Positions 1 through 8,586 of a stretch of 64,000 bases of DNA are shown here, in pieces. The position numbers and the translations under genes are program-made. Every line of letters begins with the position of its first letter. Position 1 is the first letter of the stretch. Source of the DNA: Halioglobus japonicus. Its GTDB lineage: Bacteria; Pseudomonadota; Gammaproteobacteria; Pseudomonadales; Halieaceae. The notes beneath the pieces were generated by a model. That model did not search any database. It worked only from the letters and a program-made list of their open reading frames with translations, and had not been told where the DNA came from. The DNA is taken from contig NZ_CP019450.1 in the NCBI RefSeq assembly GCF_001983995.1, positions 1,674,001-1,738,000 on the forward strand, read 5' to 3'.

Positions 1-159
1 TCACAACTGGGTGAGGACGTCACCCGCTTCAAGGATTTCTGGAAGGCACCGCCCACCGATGCTGTTTACTTTCATCGCAAGCTGGGGGGGATGTTTATGC
101 TGGCGAGCCGCCTTAAGGCGCGGGTGGATGTACAGCAGCTGTTGCGGCAGTTTCTGTAG
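1..159 (+). CDS. ABC1/UbiB-type kinase-like protein, C-terminal fragment (5' end outside window)
   Basis: An open frame runs in from the left edge and stops at a TAG, giving 52 residues. They include YFHRKLGGMFMLASRLKARVDV, which resembles the C-terminal helix block of AarF/ABC1/UbiB-family atypical kinases (a HRKLGG-type motif followed by a basic RLKAR stretch). Members support ubiquinone biosynthesis or lipid homeostasis at the membrane. Only the tail is visible, so neither the kinase motifs nor the specific subgroup can be checked. It converges with the acyltransferase that ends 8 bp further on. Confidence 0.55.
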   Translation, partial: SQLGEDVTRFKDFWKAPPTDAVYFHRKLGGMFMLASRLKARVDVQQLLRQFL

Positions 160-167
160 GGGCGCCC

Positions 168-1589
168 TCAGGAGCCCACAGTCTCCGCGTATAATTCGTC
201 GAAGGATTCCTGCAGGCAATCCGTGTAAAAGCCCGGGTCCGGCAGCATGTCGCGACAACCGGTGAACGACAGCGTGATCGACCCCTTTTTGTTCTGTACC
301 GAACTGTAAACAATGTGGAATAGCCCCACGTTGGGCAGCAGTGGTCCCAGGCTGATGGAGTCCACCAATTCCGCACCACACATATACAACTGGAAGGGGG
401 CGCCGGGAACATTGGTGATCACGGTATTGAACATGGTGCCGGCCTCGGCCAGGCCCGTGGCTGCGGCGGTACGGATCGCCAGCGACAATACGTTGCCTGG
501 CAGCACGTCGGCTACGTCGACTGCAAAGCGTGGTCCCAGTGCTTCGGCATAGGCCTTGGCGGAGGTTGAAGCCTTGTGGATGGCGGCCAGTCGCTCGGCA
601 CCATTTTCTATGTTGGTATGCATGCTGACGTGCATAAAACCCACCATGTTGCCGCCGGCAGCGCGCTCCTCGACGGAGCGCACGTCGATAGGGCAGCCTG
701 TGATCAGGCTGTCATTGGGGAGCTCGCCTTTCGAGTCGAGGTAGCGGCGCATGCCGCCACCGACAATGGCGAGCATGGTGTCATTAATGGTCGCCCCGGG
801 GCTGGTGTTTTTAATCGCGCGCACATTCTCAAAATCAAAGCGTTTTGCGCCCACCACCCGGTGGCGTGAAATCTTGCCCTGAAAGCGCGTGTTCTGGCGC
901 TCGTTCATTTCCTCAAAGTCGCCCGCTTTGCGGCCGGCACGGATACGGGTGAATGCGGGGACGCTGTCTTTAACGAACTGCCATGCCTGGGCCGGTTTTT
1001 TCCAGGCATCGACATAGGCTCGGCCGAGCATGCGGGCCTTGGAAGGGCGCTCGATGATCCACGGCGGTGCTTCACCGGGATCGCTGGTTTCAGGTGTCAT
1101 GTCGTGCACGATGTTCATGAACTGGGCACCGGTGGCGCCATCCATTGCGCAGTGATGTACCTTCATCAACAGCGCGAAGCAGCCTGGAGGGTAGCCCTCT
1201 ACATTGTTCAGCCCCTCAATGACATACAGTTCCCACATGGGCTTGTCGCGGCGGAGGGGTACGGCATGAATGCGGGAGGCCAGAATGCACAGCTGGCGCC
1301 AGTCGCCGGGCTTGGGCAGGGCGATATGGCGAACGTGGTACTCCATGTCGAAGTCAGGGTCTTCCACCCAATAAGGGCGGCCGACACCACCGGGAACAAA
1401 CGCGAGTTTGCGGCGAAAAATGGGCGATAGATGCTTGCGGCGCTCTAGCATGTCCAGGATCTGCTTAAAGCGTACCTTGCCATTGGGCGCGGTGGACTGA
1501 TCATAAATGCTGACGCCGCCAATATGCTGGGGCATGCCGTCTATTTCGGCATGCAGGAACATGGCGTCCTGACCGGAGAGTTGCTGCAT
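168..1589 (-). CDS. Wax ester synthase/diacylglycerol acyltransferase (WS/DGAT)
   Basis: A 473-residue member of the bacterial WS/DGAT family, which esterifies acyl-CoA to fatty alcohols or diacylglycerol for storage lipid. The catalytic HHxxxDG motif is intact (HHCAMDG, about residues 145-151). The N-terminus reads MQQLSGQDAMFLHAE, the usual family opening, so I place the start at the ATG ending at 1589; an open frame continues 20 codons upstream to 1649 without typical sequence. A later segment (NVPGAPFQLYMCGAEL) matches the conserved C-terminal NVPGP-type block. It is the last of three minus-strand genes after the GlcNAc kinase and GH20, but an 87-bp gap and the unrelated function leave operon membership uncertain. 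Confidence 0.9.
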   Translation of the reverse strand: MQQLSGQDAMFLHAEIDGMPQHIGGVSIYDQSTAPNGKVRFKQILDMLERRKHLSPIFRRKLAFVPGGVGRPYWVEDPDFDMEYHVRHIALPKPGDWRQLCILASRIHAVPLRRDKPMWELYVIEGLNNVEGYPPGCFALLMKVHHCAMDGATGAQFMNIVHDMTPETSDPGEAPPWIIERPSKARMLGRAYVDAWKKPAQAWQFVKDSVPAFTRIRAGRKAGDFEEMNERQNTRFQGKISRHRVVGAKRFDFENVRAIKNTSPGATINDTMLAIVGGGMRRYLDSKGELPNDSLITGCPIDVRSVEERAAGGNMVGFMHVSMHTNIENGAERLAAIHKASTSAKAYAEALGPRFAVDVADVLPGNVLSLAIRTAAATGLAEAGTMFNTVITNVPGAPFQLYMCGAELVDSISLGPLLPNVGLFHIVYSSVQNKKGSITLSFTGCRDMLPDPGFYTDCLQESFDELYAETVGS

Positions 1590-1676
1590 GGACTTTCCAG
1601 GCTCCTGTTGTCGAATCCTCAGCATTGCGGGTTTTCCAGCCAACGTCAAACGTGTGGGCCCGGCGCAGTACCCTGT

Positions 1677-3842
1677 CTAGTCGACGACAATTTCATCGAG
1701 GTGAACAGGGCGGGTAATCAGCTGGCGCTGTTCGGGGCCGTAGTGCTGATCGCGGTTTTCCAGGCGCAGGCGCAGGTATCTGGCTGACGTAGTGTCTGCT
1801 TCGAGTATGACGGCGCCGTTGTTCAGTGCGTCACCTTCACATTGGCCTAGCGGCTGCCACTGCTGGCTGTCATCGGATGAATATGCCTCGATCCTGCTAG
1901 GAAAAAACAGTTCGCGATGGGCGCCTGCTTCAAAGTTCAGACTCATCCGGGTCACTGGCTGGGAGCTGCCCAGGTCGATGACCAGATCGTTGTCGACATC
2001 TGTGAACTGCGTCCACTCGAAGCCGTGGAAGATGCGCTCGTTACCCAGCTTGCCGTCGGTCAGGCGTGCGAGTTCGGGTGCCTCGTGCAGTTCGCCTGAC
2101 GCTAGCCGAAAGAGTGGGCAGTGGAGAGCACGGTGGATGCTCAGGTGCTGGCGTTCGTCGCCGTAGCACCGGCCGGTGACAGAATCAACGCTCATGCAGC
2201 GCACTACGCAGCTCTGTTGAATGACCAGCGGCGCCCGATAAATTGGCGACTCAGTGGTGGGCGGGCTGCCATCGGTGGTGTAGTGAATCACCGTACCTGG
2301 CATGTCACAGGCCATGGTCACGCTGAGCCCGCCGTTCGTCGCCGGGGTGAACTCAAGGCGCGGTTTCCAGGCGCTGTCCGCCACGGTGTGGCCCTGTTGC
2401 CGCAGGGTGTCCATGAGTGCGGGCAGGCGCTGGCAAAAGCTTGTCCAATCGCGGCCGGGTCCTGTCCAGGTGACTTCGGACAGGGCTGTCATGCGCGGCA
2501 GGCAGGCATACTCCACGGTCGCGGTATCGCGCAGGTACTCCGTCCATACATTGGCCTGCGCCCCGAGGATGCGTGGGCGCAGAGCCTCACTTACCCCGTC
2601 CGGCAATGGGTCGTAGTCGAATACCTGCTTGAGGCTGGCAAGCCCGTGAATGGCCTGTGGCTCGTCCAGCGACGTGGATTGGTAGAAATCAAAGTAGGTG
2701 CATTCCACGGGCGTCATGATGGTTTCATGGCCCGCTTCGAGGGCTTGTTGGCAGGCGTCAAACCCGGTCCAGCACATAATGGTGGTGCTGGTGTCGACGT
2801 TGCCTTCCATGACCTCGTTCCAGGCGATGGCGCGTCGGCCCAGTGAGGCCAGAATGTCCTCTACCCGGGAGACAAAGTAGCCGTGTAGACGGTCGACCGA
2901 GGTCATTCCCTGATCGCGCATCAGCTGCTGGCAGCGCGGGCACTGCTGCCACTTATCTTTGATGACTTCGTCGCCGCCAATATGGACATACTCGAAGGGA
3001 AACAGCTCGGCGAGTTCTGCAAACAAGTCGGCGAGAAATGCAAAGGTTTCTTCGCTGGGGCACAACACATCCGGAAAGATGCCGTAGTGCGCCTCTACCT
3101 GATAGTCGCCGTCGTCACAGGCCAGTTGGGGGTATGCCGCCAGTAAAGCTGCCGCGTGGCCGGGGATATCGATCTCCGGCAGCACTTCAATATGACGAGC
3201 CGCGGCATAGGCGACGACTTCCTTGACCTCTTCCTGGGTGTAGTAGCCACCGTGAGGCTTATCCTCGTATCGACGCTCCCGGTTCGCGGTATGCCCGATG
3301 ACGCTGCGATCGCGCCAGGCGCCCACCTGGGTAAGGCGAGGAAAACGCCGGCTTTCAAGGCGCCAGCCCTGGTCGTCACACAAATGCCAATGGAATCGGT
3401 TCATTTTGTGCAGCGCCAGCAGGTCGATGTAGCGTTTGATAAAGGCCACATCGAAGAAGTGGCGGCTGCAGTCCAGGTGCATGCCGCGCCAGGCGTATGT
3501 CGGTGCATCATCGATACGCAGGCAGGGAATTTTATGGCTGTCGGCAGTGGCAACCAGTTGCAATAGAGACTGACAGCCATAGAACGCCCCAGCGGGAGTG
3601 CCAGCTTCGAGGGTGACGCCTGCGTGAGCCACGCTCAGTCGGTAGCCTTCGGGCGTTTCGATATCGGGTGCCAGGCTCAGGGTCAGGGGGGTGCCTGACT
3701 CGGCTGTGCTCAGGGTGGCTTGCAGTAGTTCTGCACTGGCGGCGAGCTGCGAGCTGTCACAGTTCACGGTGACCGCTGAGAGGTCACAGCTGCCTTCATC
3801 CCGTTGTAGTGATTGTGGAAACGGAAGAATGGCTGGTTGCAT
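1677..3842 (-). CDS. Beta-N-acetylhexosaminidase, GH20, no signal peptide
   Basis: A 721-residue family 20 glycoside hydrolase that removes terminal GlcNAc from chitooligosaccharides by substrate-assisted catalysis. The N-terminal GH20b-like domain spans about 1-110, and the TIM barrel starts near WRGMHLDCSRHFF (about 118). The catalytic Asp-Glu pair lies in HIGGDEV (about 288-294). A chitobiase C-terminal-like segment (IHYTTDGSPPT) and a galactose-binding-like tail follow. The N-terminus MQPAILPFPQ shows no signal peptide, so the enzyme is probably cytosolic and would act on imported chitobiose or longer oligomers. The exported GH20 paralogue at 11680 shares the same architecture. It lies 29 bp downstream of the GlcNAc kinase and is likely co-transcribed under the NagR operator at 4932. 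Confidence 0.9.
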   Translation of the reverse strand: MQPAILPFPQSLQRDEGSCDLSAVTVNCDSSQLAASAELLQATLSTAESGTPLTLSLAPDIETPEGYRLSVAHAGVTLEAGTPAGAFYGCQSLLQLVATADSHKIPCLRIDDAPTYAWRGMHLDCSRHFFDVAFIKRYIDLLALHKMNRFHWHLCDDQGWRLESRRFPRLTQVGAWRDRSVIGHTANRERRYEDKPHGGYYTQEEVKEVVAYAAARHIEVLPEIDIPGHAAALLAAYPQLACDDGDYQVEAHYGIFPDVLCPSEETFAFLADLFAELAELFPFEYVHIGGDEVIKDKWQQCPRCQQLMRDQGMTSVDRLHGYFVSRVEDILASLGRRAIAWNEVMEGNVDTSTTIMCWTGFDACQQALEAGHETIMTPVECTYFDFYQSTSLDEPQAIHGLASLKQVFDYDPLPDGVSEALRPRILGAQANVWTEYLRDTATVEYACLPRMTALSEVTWTGPGRDWTSFCQRLPALMDTLRQQGHTVADSAWKPRLEFTPATNGGLSVTMACDMPGTVIHYTTDGSPPTTESPIYRAPLVIQQSCVVRCMSVDSVTGRCYGDERQHLSIHRALHCPLFRLASGELHEAPELARLTDGKLGNERIFHGFEWTQFTDVDNDLVIDLGSSQPVTRMSLNFEAGAHRELFFPSRIEAYSSDDSQQWQPLGQCEGDALNNGAVILEADTTSARYLRLRLENRDQHYGPEQRQLITRPVHLDEIVVD

Positions 3843-3871
3843 TGCTCGCGGTCTCGCTTGAGGTTCGGGGT

Positions 3872-4765
3872 TTAGCCCATAGTTTGCAGGTGGCAGTTGC
3901 GGGCGTAAAGCAGGGCGCCTGCGTCAGGCTCCTGTTGCGGCGGTTTGGCGTGGTTGATCACCGCAGCGCTCAGCCATGGCTGATACTTGTCGGCCAGACC
4001 GCCCAACATGCAGAAACTGGTAGCGCCTTCTGCCAGCATTTTTTCGGCCATGGCTGACAGATAAGCGGCACCCCGGCGCACGATTTGCTCGGCGACTGCG
4101 TCGCCCTGTTCTGCCGCCTCAAAGACAAGCGGGGCCAGAGTGGCGTACTCGCGCGATGTGGCTCCCGCCATTTTGTCGGTAATGCCCAGGCCCTGCACAT
4201 GCAGCTGTTGTTCGAGCATGGGGAGCAATGCTGTGGAAGGACCAATGCTGTCGAGGGTGAGGAGGGCGTCTCTGATGGCTTCCAGGCCCAACCAGGCGCC
4301 ACTGGCGATATCGCCGATCGGGAAGCCGTGGCCGCCGTAGCTGCGGGTGGTGGAATCCATCGACATATAGCCAACAGAGCCGGTTCCAGCGACGATGACT
4401 GCGCCGTTTTCGCCGCCGTGGGCGGCCAGACAGGCGATGTGGATGTCGGTGGTAAGGTGCATCTCGCCGAAGGGGTGATCCCAAGCCTGCATCAGCTTCA
4501 TAAAGCGGGGCACATTGACCCCTGCCAGGCCAACGCCTGCAATAGTCTCGCCCATCTGGTTGGCTGAAAGTCCTGCGCTTTCGAGGGCAAGTTGGGTGGC
4601 CTCGATGATAGACGACTTTGCCTGTTCAAGGTTCTGGAAGGGATTGGCGGGGCCAGCGATACCGCAGCCCTGTGTTCCCGGGGTGCTCACGCGGGCCTTG
4701 CACTTGCTGCCGCCACCGTCGATGCCCAGGTAAATGGGTTGGGAGGGAGTGTTATTGCACGTCAT
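3872..4765 (-). CDS. nagK: BadF/BadG-type ATPase, probable N-acetylglucosamine kinase
   Basis: A 297-residue ASKHA-fold kinase. The phosphate-1 loop is GIDGGGSK (residues 14-21), the second phosphate loop GTGSVGY (127-133), and a late LGGLAD segment fits the adenosine loop. The BadF/BadG/BcrA/BcrD family includes eukaryotic-type GlcNAc kinases and the NagK of marine gammaproteobacteria. Here the neighbours (two GH20s, NagA, NagB, NagR) point to phosphorylation of imported GlcNAc to GlcNAc-6-P in the cytosol. A Shine-Dalgarno GGGGA precedes the ATG. The upstream leader carries a strong intrinsic terminator and a NagR-type operator. Glucosamine kinase is the main alternative. Confidence 0.82.
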   Translation of the reverse strand: MTCNNTPSQPIYLGIDGGGSKCKARVSTPGTQGCGIAGPANPFQNLEQAKSSIIEATQLALESAGLSANQMGETIAGVGLAGVNVPRFMKLMQAWDHPFGEMHLTTDIHIACLAAHGGENGAVIVAGTGSVGYMSMDSTTRSYGGHGFPIGDIASGAWLGLEAIRDALLTLDSIGPSTALLPMLEQQLHVQGLGITDKMAGATSREYATLAPLVFEAAEQGDAVAEQIVRRGAAYLSAMAEKMLAEGATSFCMLGGLADKYQPWLSAAVINHAKPPQQEPDAGALLYARNCHLQTMG

Positions 4766-4780
4766 TTATGTCCCCATCGA

Positions 4781-4818
4781 AAAATAAAAAAAGCCGGTGC
4801 ACAGCAAAGTGCACCGGC
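4781..4818 (-). terminator. Intrinsic terminator inside the leader of the GlcNAc-kinase operon
   Basis: A perfect 10-bp stem (GCCGGTGCAC at 4793-4802 with GTGCACCGGC at 4809-4818) and 6-nt loop. On the minus strand it is followed by seven T, an A and four T. The T-run ends 15 nt before the kinase ATG, next to its Shine-Dalgarno. No gene lies between it and the upstream promoter, so it would act as a premature terminator (attenuator). Confidence 0.85.
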
Positions 4819-4916
4819 CAAGCTAAGCCTGGTCTTGTCACCCGGCTCGCTGTTGGGCGTCACCGCAACGCCCGACACACAACTGTTATGTGCTCTCGCA
4901 CACTTGACTGGAGGGA

Positions 4917-4945
4917 ACTCTAGATATTTGAGACAACGTTGTCAA
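4917..4945 (-). promoter_or_regulatory. Putative promoter of the kinase-GH20 operon
   Basis: Reading the minus strand, TTGACA (4940-4945) and TAGAGT (4917-4922) are separated by exactly 17 bp. The -35 box overlaps the right arm of the NagR-type palindrome. The predicted transcript has a leader of about 145 nt containing the terminator at 4781-4818. Confidence 0.6.
4932..4943. promoter_or_regulatory. NagR-type operator 1 (GACAACGTTGTC)
   Basis: A perfect 12-bp palindrome, identical to those at 5076-5087 and 20073-20084. It overlaps the -35 box of the leftward promoter, as expected of a repressor site. A central CG palindrome is typical of LacI-family operators, and the only LacI-family gene in the window is nagR at 19014. 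Confidence 0.82.
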
Positions 4946-5073
4946 CACAAGACTCGAAAGAAACTTGAATTTCGATATTTCGTTTTGTTCCTAATAACTA
5001 GCAATCTCAATATATATAGTTATTTAAGGGGTTTAAGCGATTTATATGTTGTCTGGTGCTTTTCAAAAAATAG

Positions 5074-5103
5074 TTGACAACGTTGTCCTGTCGGCACTAG
5101 AGT
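5074..5103 (+). promoter_or_regulatory. Putative promoter of the TonB-dependent receptor
   Basis: TTGACA (5074-5079) and TAGAGT (5098-5103) with an 18-bp spacer. The -10 hexamer is identical to that of the divergent kinase promoter. The operator at 5076-5087 overlaps the -35 and the spacer. Confidence 0.6.
5076..5087. promoter_or_regulatory. NagR-type operator 2 (GACAACGTTGTC)
   Basis: Second perfect copy of the 12-bp palindrome, 144 bp from operator 1 (start to start) and overlapping the rightward -35 box. Two operators in one divergent intergenic region leave room for cooperative looping; that is inference. Confidence 0.82.
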
Positions 5104-5178
5104 CTGACTTCGCCGTCGTGGCAGGCTCATCGCCAGGCCGGTTTGAGAGACGATAATTCGATTAATTGGGGAAGCTAA

Positions 5179-7758
5179 ATGTCCAGTAAACTGAGAGAAG
5201 CTATCCGCGCCGTAAACCGCAGCACCGTCGCCGCAGCCTCTGTGGGGGCGATTGCCCTGGCCGGTGTGAATGGTGTCGCGCTGGCGCAAGATGAAGAACA
5301 GGTGATAGAGGAAGTCATTGTAACTGGCTACCGCGGCAGCCTGCTCAAGAGCATTAACATGAAGCGCGACAGCGATGCCGTTGTCGACGCGATTACCGCC
5401 GAGGACATTGGTAAGTTCCCCGACAAAAACGTGGCTGAATCACTGCAGCGCGTCCCCGGTGTTACCATTCAGCGCCAGTTCGGCGAAGGTTCTGCCGTAT
5501 CTATCCGCGGTGTGGGTAACGAGCTGACCCTGACCACTCTGAACGGTCAGAATGTTGCTTCTACCGGCTGGTTCGTATTCCAGCCCGCCAAGCGTAGCTT
5601 CAACTACGAGCTGTTGCCCTCTGAACTGGTCGGCAACATTGAAGTTTACAAGACCTCCCAGGCGGACCTGCCTGAAGGCGGCGTAGGTGGTACCGTTACC
5701 ATTAACACCCGCACGCCTCTGGAGCTGGATTCCCTCACGGTTTTCGCTTCTGCTGAAGGACAGTATCAGGAAGATTCTGAAGAAACCGATCCCATGATTT
5801 CTGGCCTGGTGAGCTGGAAGAATGACAGCGAAACCTTTGGTGCGCTGATCTCGGCTGTATCCCAGGAGCGTTCCCTGCAGCGTCAGGGCAACGAGGCGTT
5901 CTGGGAGTGGGGCGCCGGCCCTGTGGCCTTTGAGCAGGAGCGTAAGCGCACCGCGTTTACCGGCTCTTTGCAGTACAGCCCCAATGAAAACTTTGATGTC
6001 GTTGTGAACTACATCGACATGGAAATGGAGGCGGATAACACCAACTACGCACTGTGGCTGACCCAGGGCAACACGTCCTGGAGTGGTGTCGATACGCCGC
6101 CTGAGTGCCTGATGGGTGGTACACCGGTCTGTGGCCCTCTGAATGTGGCGTTCTACCAGGCGCGTCCGCGTGAAGCGACCATGGAAAGTGATGTTATCGA
6201 TCTGGATTTCACTTACAGCGGCGACAACTACGTCCTGGAATTCCAGGTGGGTGAGACCACATCATCAGGTGGTACTGACTTTGAAATGGTTGTCGAAGAC
6301 GGCACCGGTGGTACCCCAATTCCCGGTGGCACTTACGATTTCCGCGGCGGTGAGCAGACCTGGGATACGGCTGGCTTCGATATCACCAGCTACACACCCG
6401 ATACGCTGGCAATGGGCACCGGTTCCGCCTTCAATGCGACACCCAAGACCGACGAAGAACAGTACGCCCAGTTCGATGCTGAGTTTGATATGAGCAATCT
6501 CGGCCCGATCTACGCAGTGAAGGCCGGTGTACGTTACTCCGACCACAACACCACCAGCCGTCGCTATGAGTTCCAGCAGGATCCCAGCTTCAACCCGGTG
6601 ATTGCGACCTCTGAAGTGGCCGATGGCACTATTGATGTGGGCGCCGGCAGCTATGAAATCCTTAATGTTGACGCCGATGCGCTCAAGAGCTGGGCCAAGA
6701 GCAGCATCACTGGCCGTACCGAAGATCTCGGTGCCTACAGTGAAATCGACGAAGAGAACACGGCCCTGTACGCCATGGCCAAGTTTGAAGGTGAATCCTT
6801 CCGAGGTAACTTTGGTGTGCGCTATGTGTCGACCGATGCTACCTCCACCTACTACCTGGACGGTGTGAAGCAGGAAGCAGACGCAGATTACGCTGAGTGG
6901 CTGCCCAGCTTGAACCTTGCCATGGATCTCAGCGATGAGCTGATCTTCCGTGTTGCAGCGGCTCGTGTCATGGCCCGTCCTCAGTACGTTGACATGTACG
7001 TTAACCCGGATAACACCGGTACTAACGACGACCTGCCCAACAACCAATTCTGGATTATCGGTAACGTTGGCCTGGATCCGTACATCGCCAATCAGTTCGA
7101 CGCGGGCGTCGAGTGGTACTTTAACGACTCCTCACTGCTGTCGTTCACTTACTTCACCAAGGACGTGAAAAACTTCGTGACCTTTGTCGAGTACCCCGCC
7201 AGCGCCGGTGAAATTCCGTTCCCGCTGCCTCCTGAGGAAGCGGCGTTCGGTTGGACCGTGCAGGAAAAAGTCAACGGCAAGTCTGCCCAGATCGAAGGTT
7301 TTGAACTGCAGTACCAGCAGGACTTCGGTAACGGCTTTGGCCTGACAGCCAACTACACCTACACCGATGCAGAGGCTGACGACGGTACCTTTACTGACGG
7401 CAACACCGTCCTGAGCGACAGCTCGAAGGATTCCTACAACGTGTCAGGTTACTTCGAGAACGACCTGCTCCAGGCGCGTTTGGCTTACAACTGGCGTAGC
7501 GAGTACATGATTCGTGACGTCGGCGCCTACGCCAACCGTCTGCACGATGACTACGGTTCTCTGGACTTCTCGTCTGCATGGTTTGTCACCGACAACATCA
7601 CTGTGAACTTTGACGTGATCAACATCACTGAAGAAGATGCAGAGCAGTTTGGTAACAACCAATCCTACTCTCCGAACAGCGGTTTCACCGAAGGCTTCCC
7701 TCTGTATGCCTACGAAATGCCGCGTCGCTTCGTACTGGGAGTCTCTGCGCGCTTCTAA
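5179..7758 (+). CDS. TonB-dependent outer-membrane receptor, probable chitooligosaccharide transporter
   Basis: An 859-residue receptor. It has an N-terminal signal sequence ending near ALAQ (about residue 36), a TonB-box-like segment EEVIVTGYRGS, and a plug domain with the usual AEDIGKFPDKNVAESLQRVPG and SIRGVG blocks. The beta-barrel ends in an aromatic residue (GVSARF), the typical outer-membrane signature. TonB energy drives uptake of large ligands across the outer membrane. Receptors of this CarB-like type in Alteromonas-like bacteria import glycans. A NagR operator and the neighbouring GH20, NagA and NagB genes point to chitin oligomers. GGGGAAG lies before the ATG, and the gene ends at a terminator. 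Confidence 0.93.
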   Translation: MSSKLREAIRAVNRSTVAAASVGAIALAGVNGVALAQDEEQVIEEVIVTGYRGSLLKSINMKRDSDAVVDAITAEDIGKFPDKNVAESLQRVPGVTIQRQFGEGSAVSIRGVGNELTLTTLNGQNVASTGWFVFQPAKRSFNYELLPSELVGNIEVYKTSQADLPEGGVGGTVTINTRTPLELDSLTVFASAEGQYQEDSEETDPMISGLVSWKNDSETFGALISAVSQERSLQRQGNEAFWEWGAGPVAFEQERKRTAFTGSLQYSPNENFDVVVNYIDMEMEADNTNYALWLTQGNTSWSGVDTPPECLMGGTPVCGPLNVAFYQARPREATMESDVIDLDFTYSGDNYVLEFQVGETTSSGGTDFEMVVEDGTGGTPIPGGTYDFRGGEQTWDTAGFDITSYTPDTLAMGTGSAFNATPKTDEEQYAQFDAEFDMSNLGPIYAVKAGVRYSDHNTTSRRYEFQQDPSFNPVIATSEVADGTIDVGAGSYEILNVDADALKSWAKSSITGRTEDLGAYSEIDEENTALYAMAKFEGESFRGNFGVRYVSTDATSTYYLDGVKQEADADYAEWLPSLNLAMDLSDELIFRVAAARVMARPQYVDMYVNPDNTGTNDDLPNNQFWIIGNVGLDPYIANQFDAGVEWYFNDSSLLSFTYFTKDVKNFVTFVEYPASAGEIPFPLPPEEAAFGWTVQEKVNGKSAQIEGFELQYQQDFGNGFGLTANYTYTDAEADDGTFTDGNTVLSDSSKDSYNVSGYFENDLLQARLAYNWRSEYMIRDVGAYANRLHDDYGSLDFSSAWFVTDNITVNFDVINITEEDAEQFGNNQSYSPNSGFTEGFPLYAYEMPRRFVLGVSARF

Positions 7759-7783
7759 GCGCGCAGGTCTCTGCTAAGCAATC

Positions 7784-7808
7784 AGGGGAAGTTCAGCTTC
7801 CCCTTTTT
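7784..7808 (+). terminator. Intrinsic terminator after the TonB-dependent receptor
   Basis: An 8-bp stem (AGGGGAAG at 7784-7791 with CTTCCCCT at 7797-7804), 5-nt loop and a T-run. It separates the receptor from sapC. Partial read-through would give high receptor and lower downstream expression from one promoter. Confidence 0.85.
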
Positions 7809-7850
7809 GTTTATACTGCCAGGCCCCTGAAATACCCATTGGAGCTATCT

Positions 7851-8582
7851 ATGGCTAATCCTGTACCTCTGGATCACGCGATCCATTCCAGCACACGTGT
7901 GCGTCCCTCTCCAGAACTGTCTATTGCAGCAAATCAGCAGGTGCTGCCTGTTGTCGTGCACGAGTTTGCCCAGTTGTCTGTGGAATTCCCCCTGGTGTTT
8001 TTGAAGCACGCCGAAACCGGCCAGTTTCAGGCTGTGGCACTGCTGGGCCTCGCTGAGGGTGAGAATCTCATGCTGCAAGATGGCAAGTGGCTGGGTGCGA
8101 CATTGCCCGGTGCTCTGCAAATGCCGCCGTTCAAGCTGCTGATGCTCGACCCCAATGGCGAGCGGGTCACCGTGGGTATCGACCCCGAGTCACCCATGGT
8201 CAGTGAAACCGAGGGCGAGAAACTGTTTGACGAAGCTGGCGAGCTGACTGAGTTCATGCAGAATCGGCGCAAGGGACTCGAAGAGTACTACCAGAACGGC
8301 CAGGTCACTCGGGCCTTTGTCAGCCTGTTGGTGGAGAAGGATCTGCTGGTGTCGCAGACGCTCAACATGGATATCGACGGCGAAAAAATCAAAGTCGATG
8401 GCATTTACCTGGTCAGCGAAGCAAAGCTGCGCGAATTGTCGGATGAAGACATTCTCGATCTGAACCGTCGCGGTTTTCTGCAGGCCATTTATGCACACCT
8501 GATCTCCCTGCGGCAGGCCAATCGTCTGGCCCGGATCCGCGTCGACCGCAAGAGCGGTGGTCCGACCATCCTCGGACTATAG
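7851..8582 (+). CDS. SapC-family protein
   Basis: A 243-residue protein with the layout of the SapC family (Pfam SapC): an N-terminal FPLVFLKHAETGQFQAVALLGL segment, then MPPFKLLMLDP and a late IYLVSEAKLRELSDEDILDLNRRGFLQAIYAHLISLRQ helix. The original SapC is a Campylobacter surface-layer-associated protein. In gammaproteobacterial and sphingomonad glycan loci the family repeatedly sits between a TonB-dependent receptor and tryptophan-halogenase-like genes, with unknown role. The start is the ATG at 7851, preceded by GGAG at 7841-7844; an in-frame TTG lies 12 bp upstream. There is no signal peptide. It heads a tightly spaced plus-strand cluster. Confidence 0.85.
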   Translation: MANPVPLDHAIHSSTRVRPSPELSIAANQQVLPVVVHEFAQLSVEFPLVFLKHAETGQFQAVALLGLAEGENLMLQDGKWLGATLPGALQMPPFKLLMLDPNGERVTVGIDPESPMVSETEGEKLFDEAGELTEFMQNRRKGLEEYYQNGQVTRAFVSLLVEKDLLVSQTLNMDIDGEKIKVDGIYLVSEAKLRELSDEDILDLNRRGFLQAIYAHLISLRQANRLARIRVDRKSGGPTILGL

Positions 8583-8586
8583 CAAC

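Noticed and set aside
2121..2846. A 241-codon plus-strand open frame opposite the GH20 gene
   Set aside because: The minus-strand GH20 is unmistakable and fills the same span; the plus frame has no family features.
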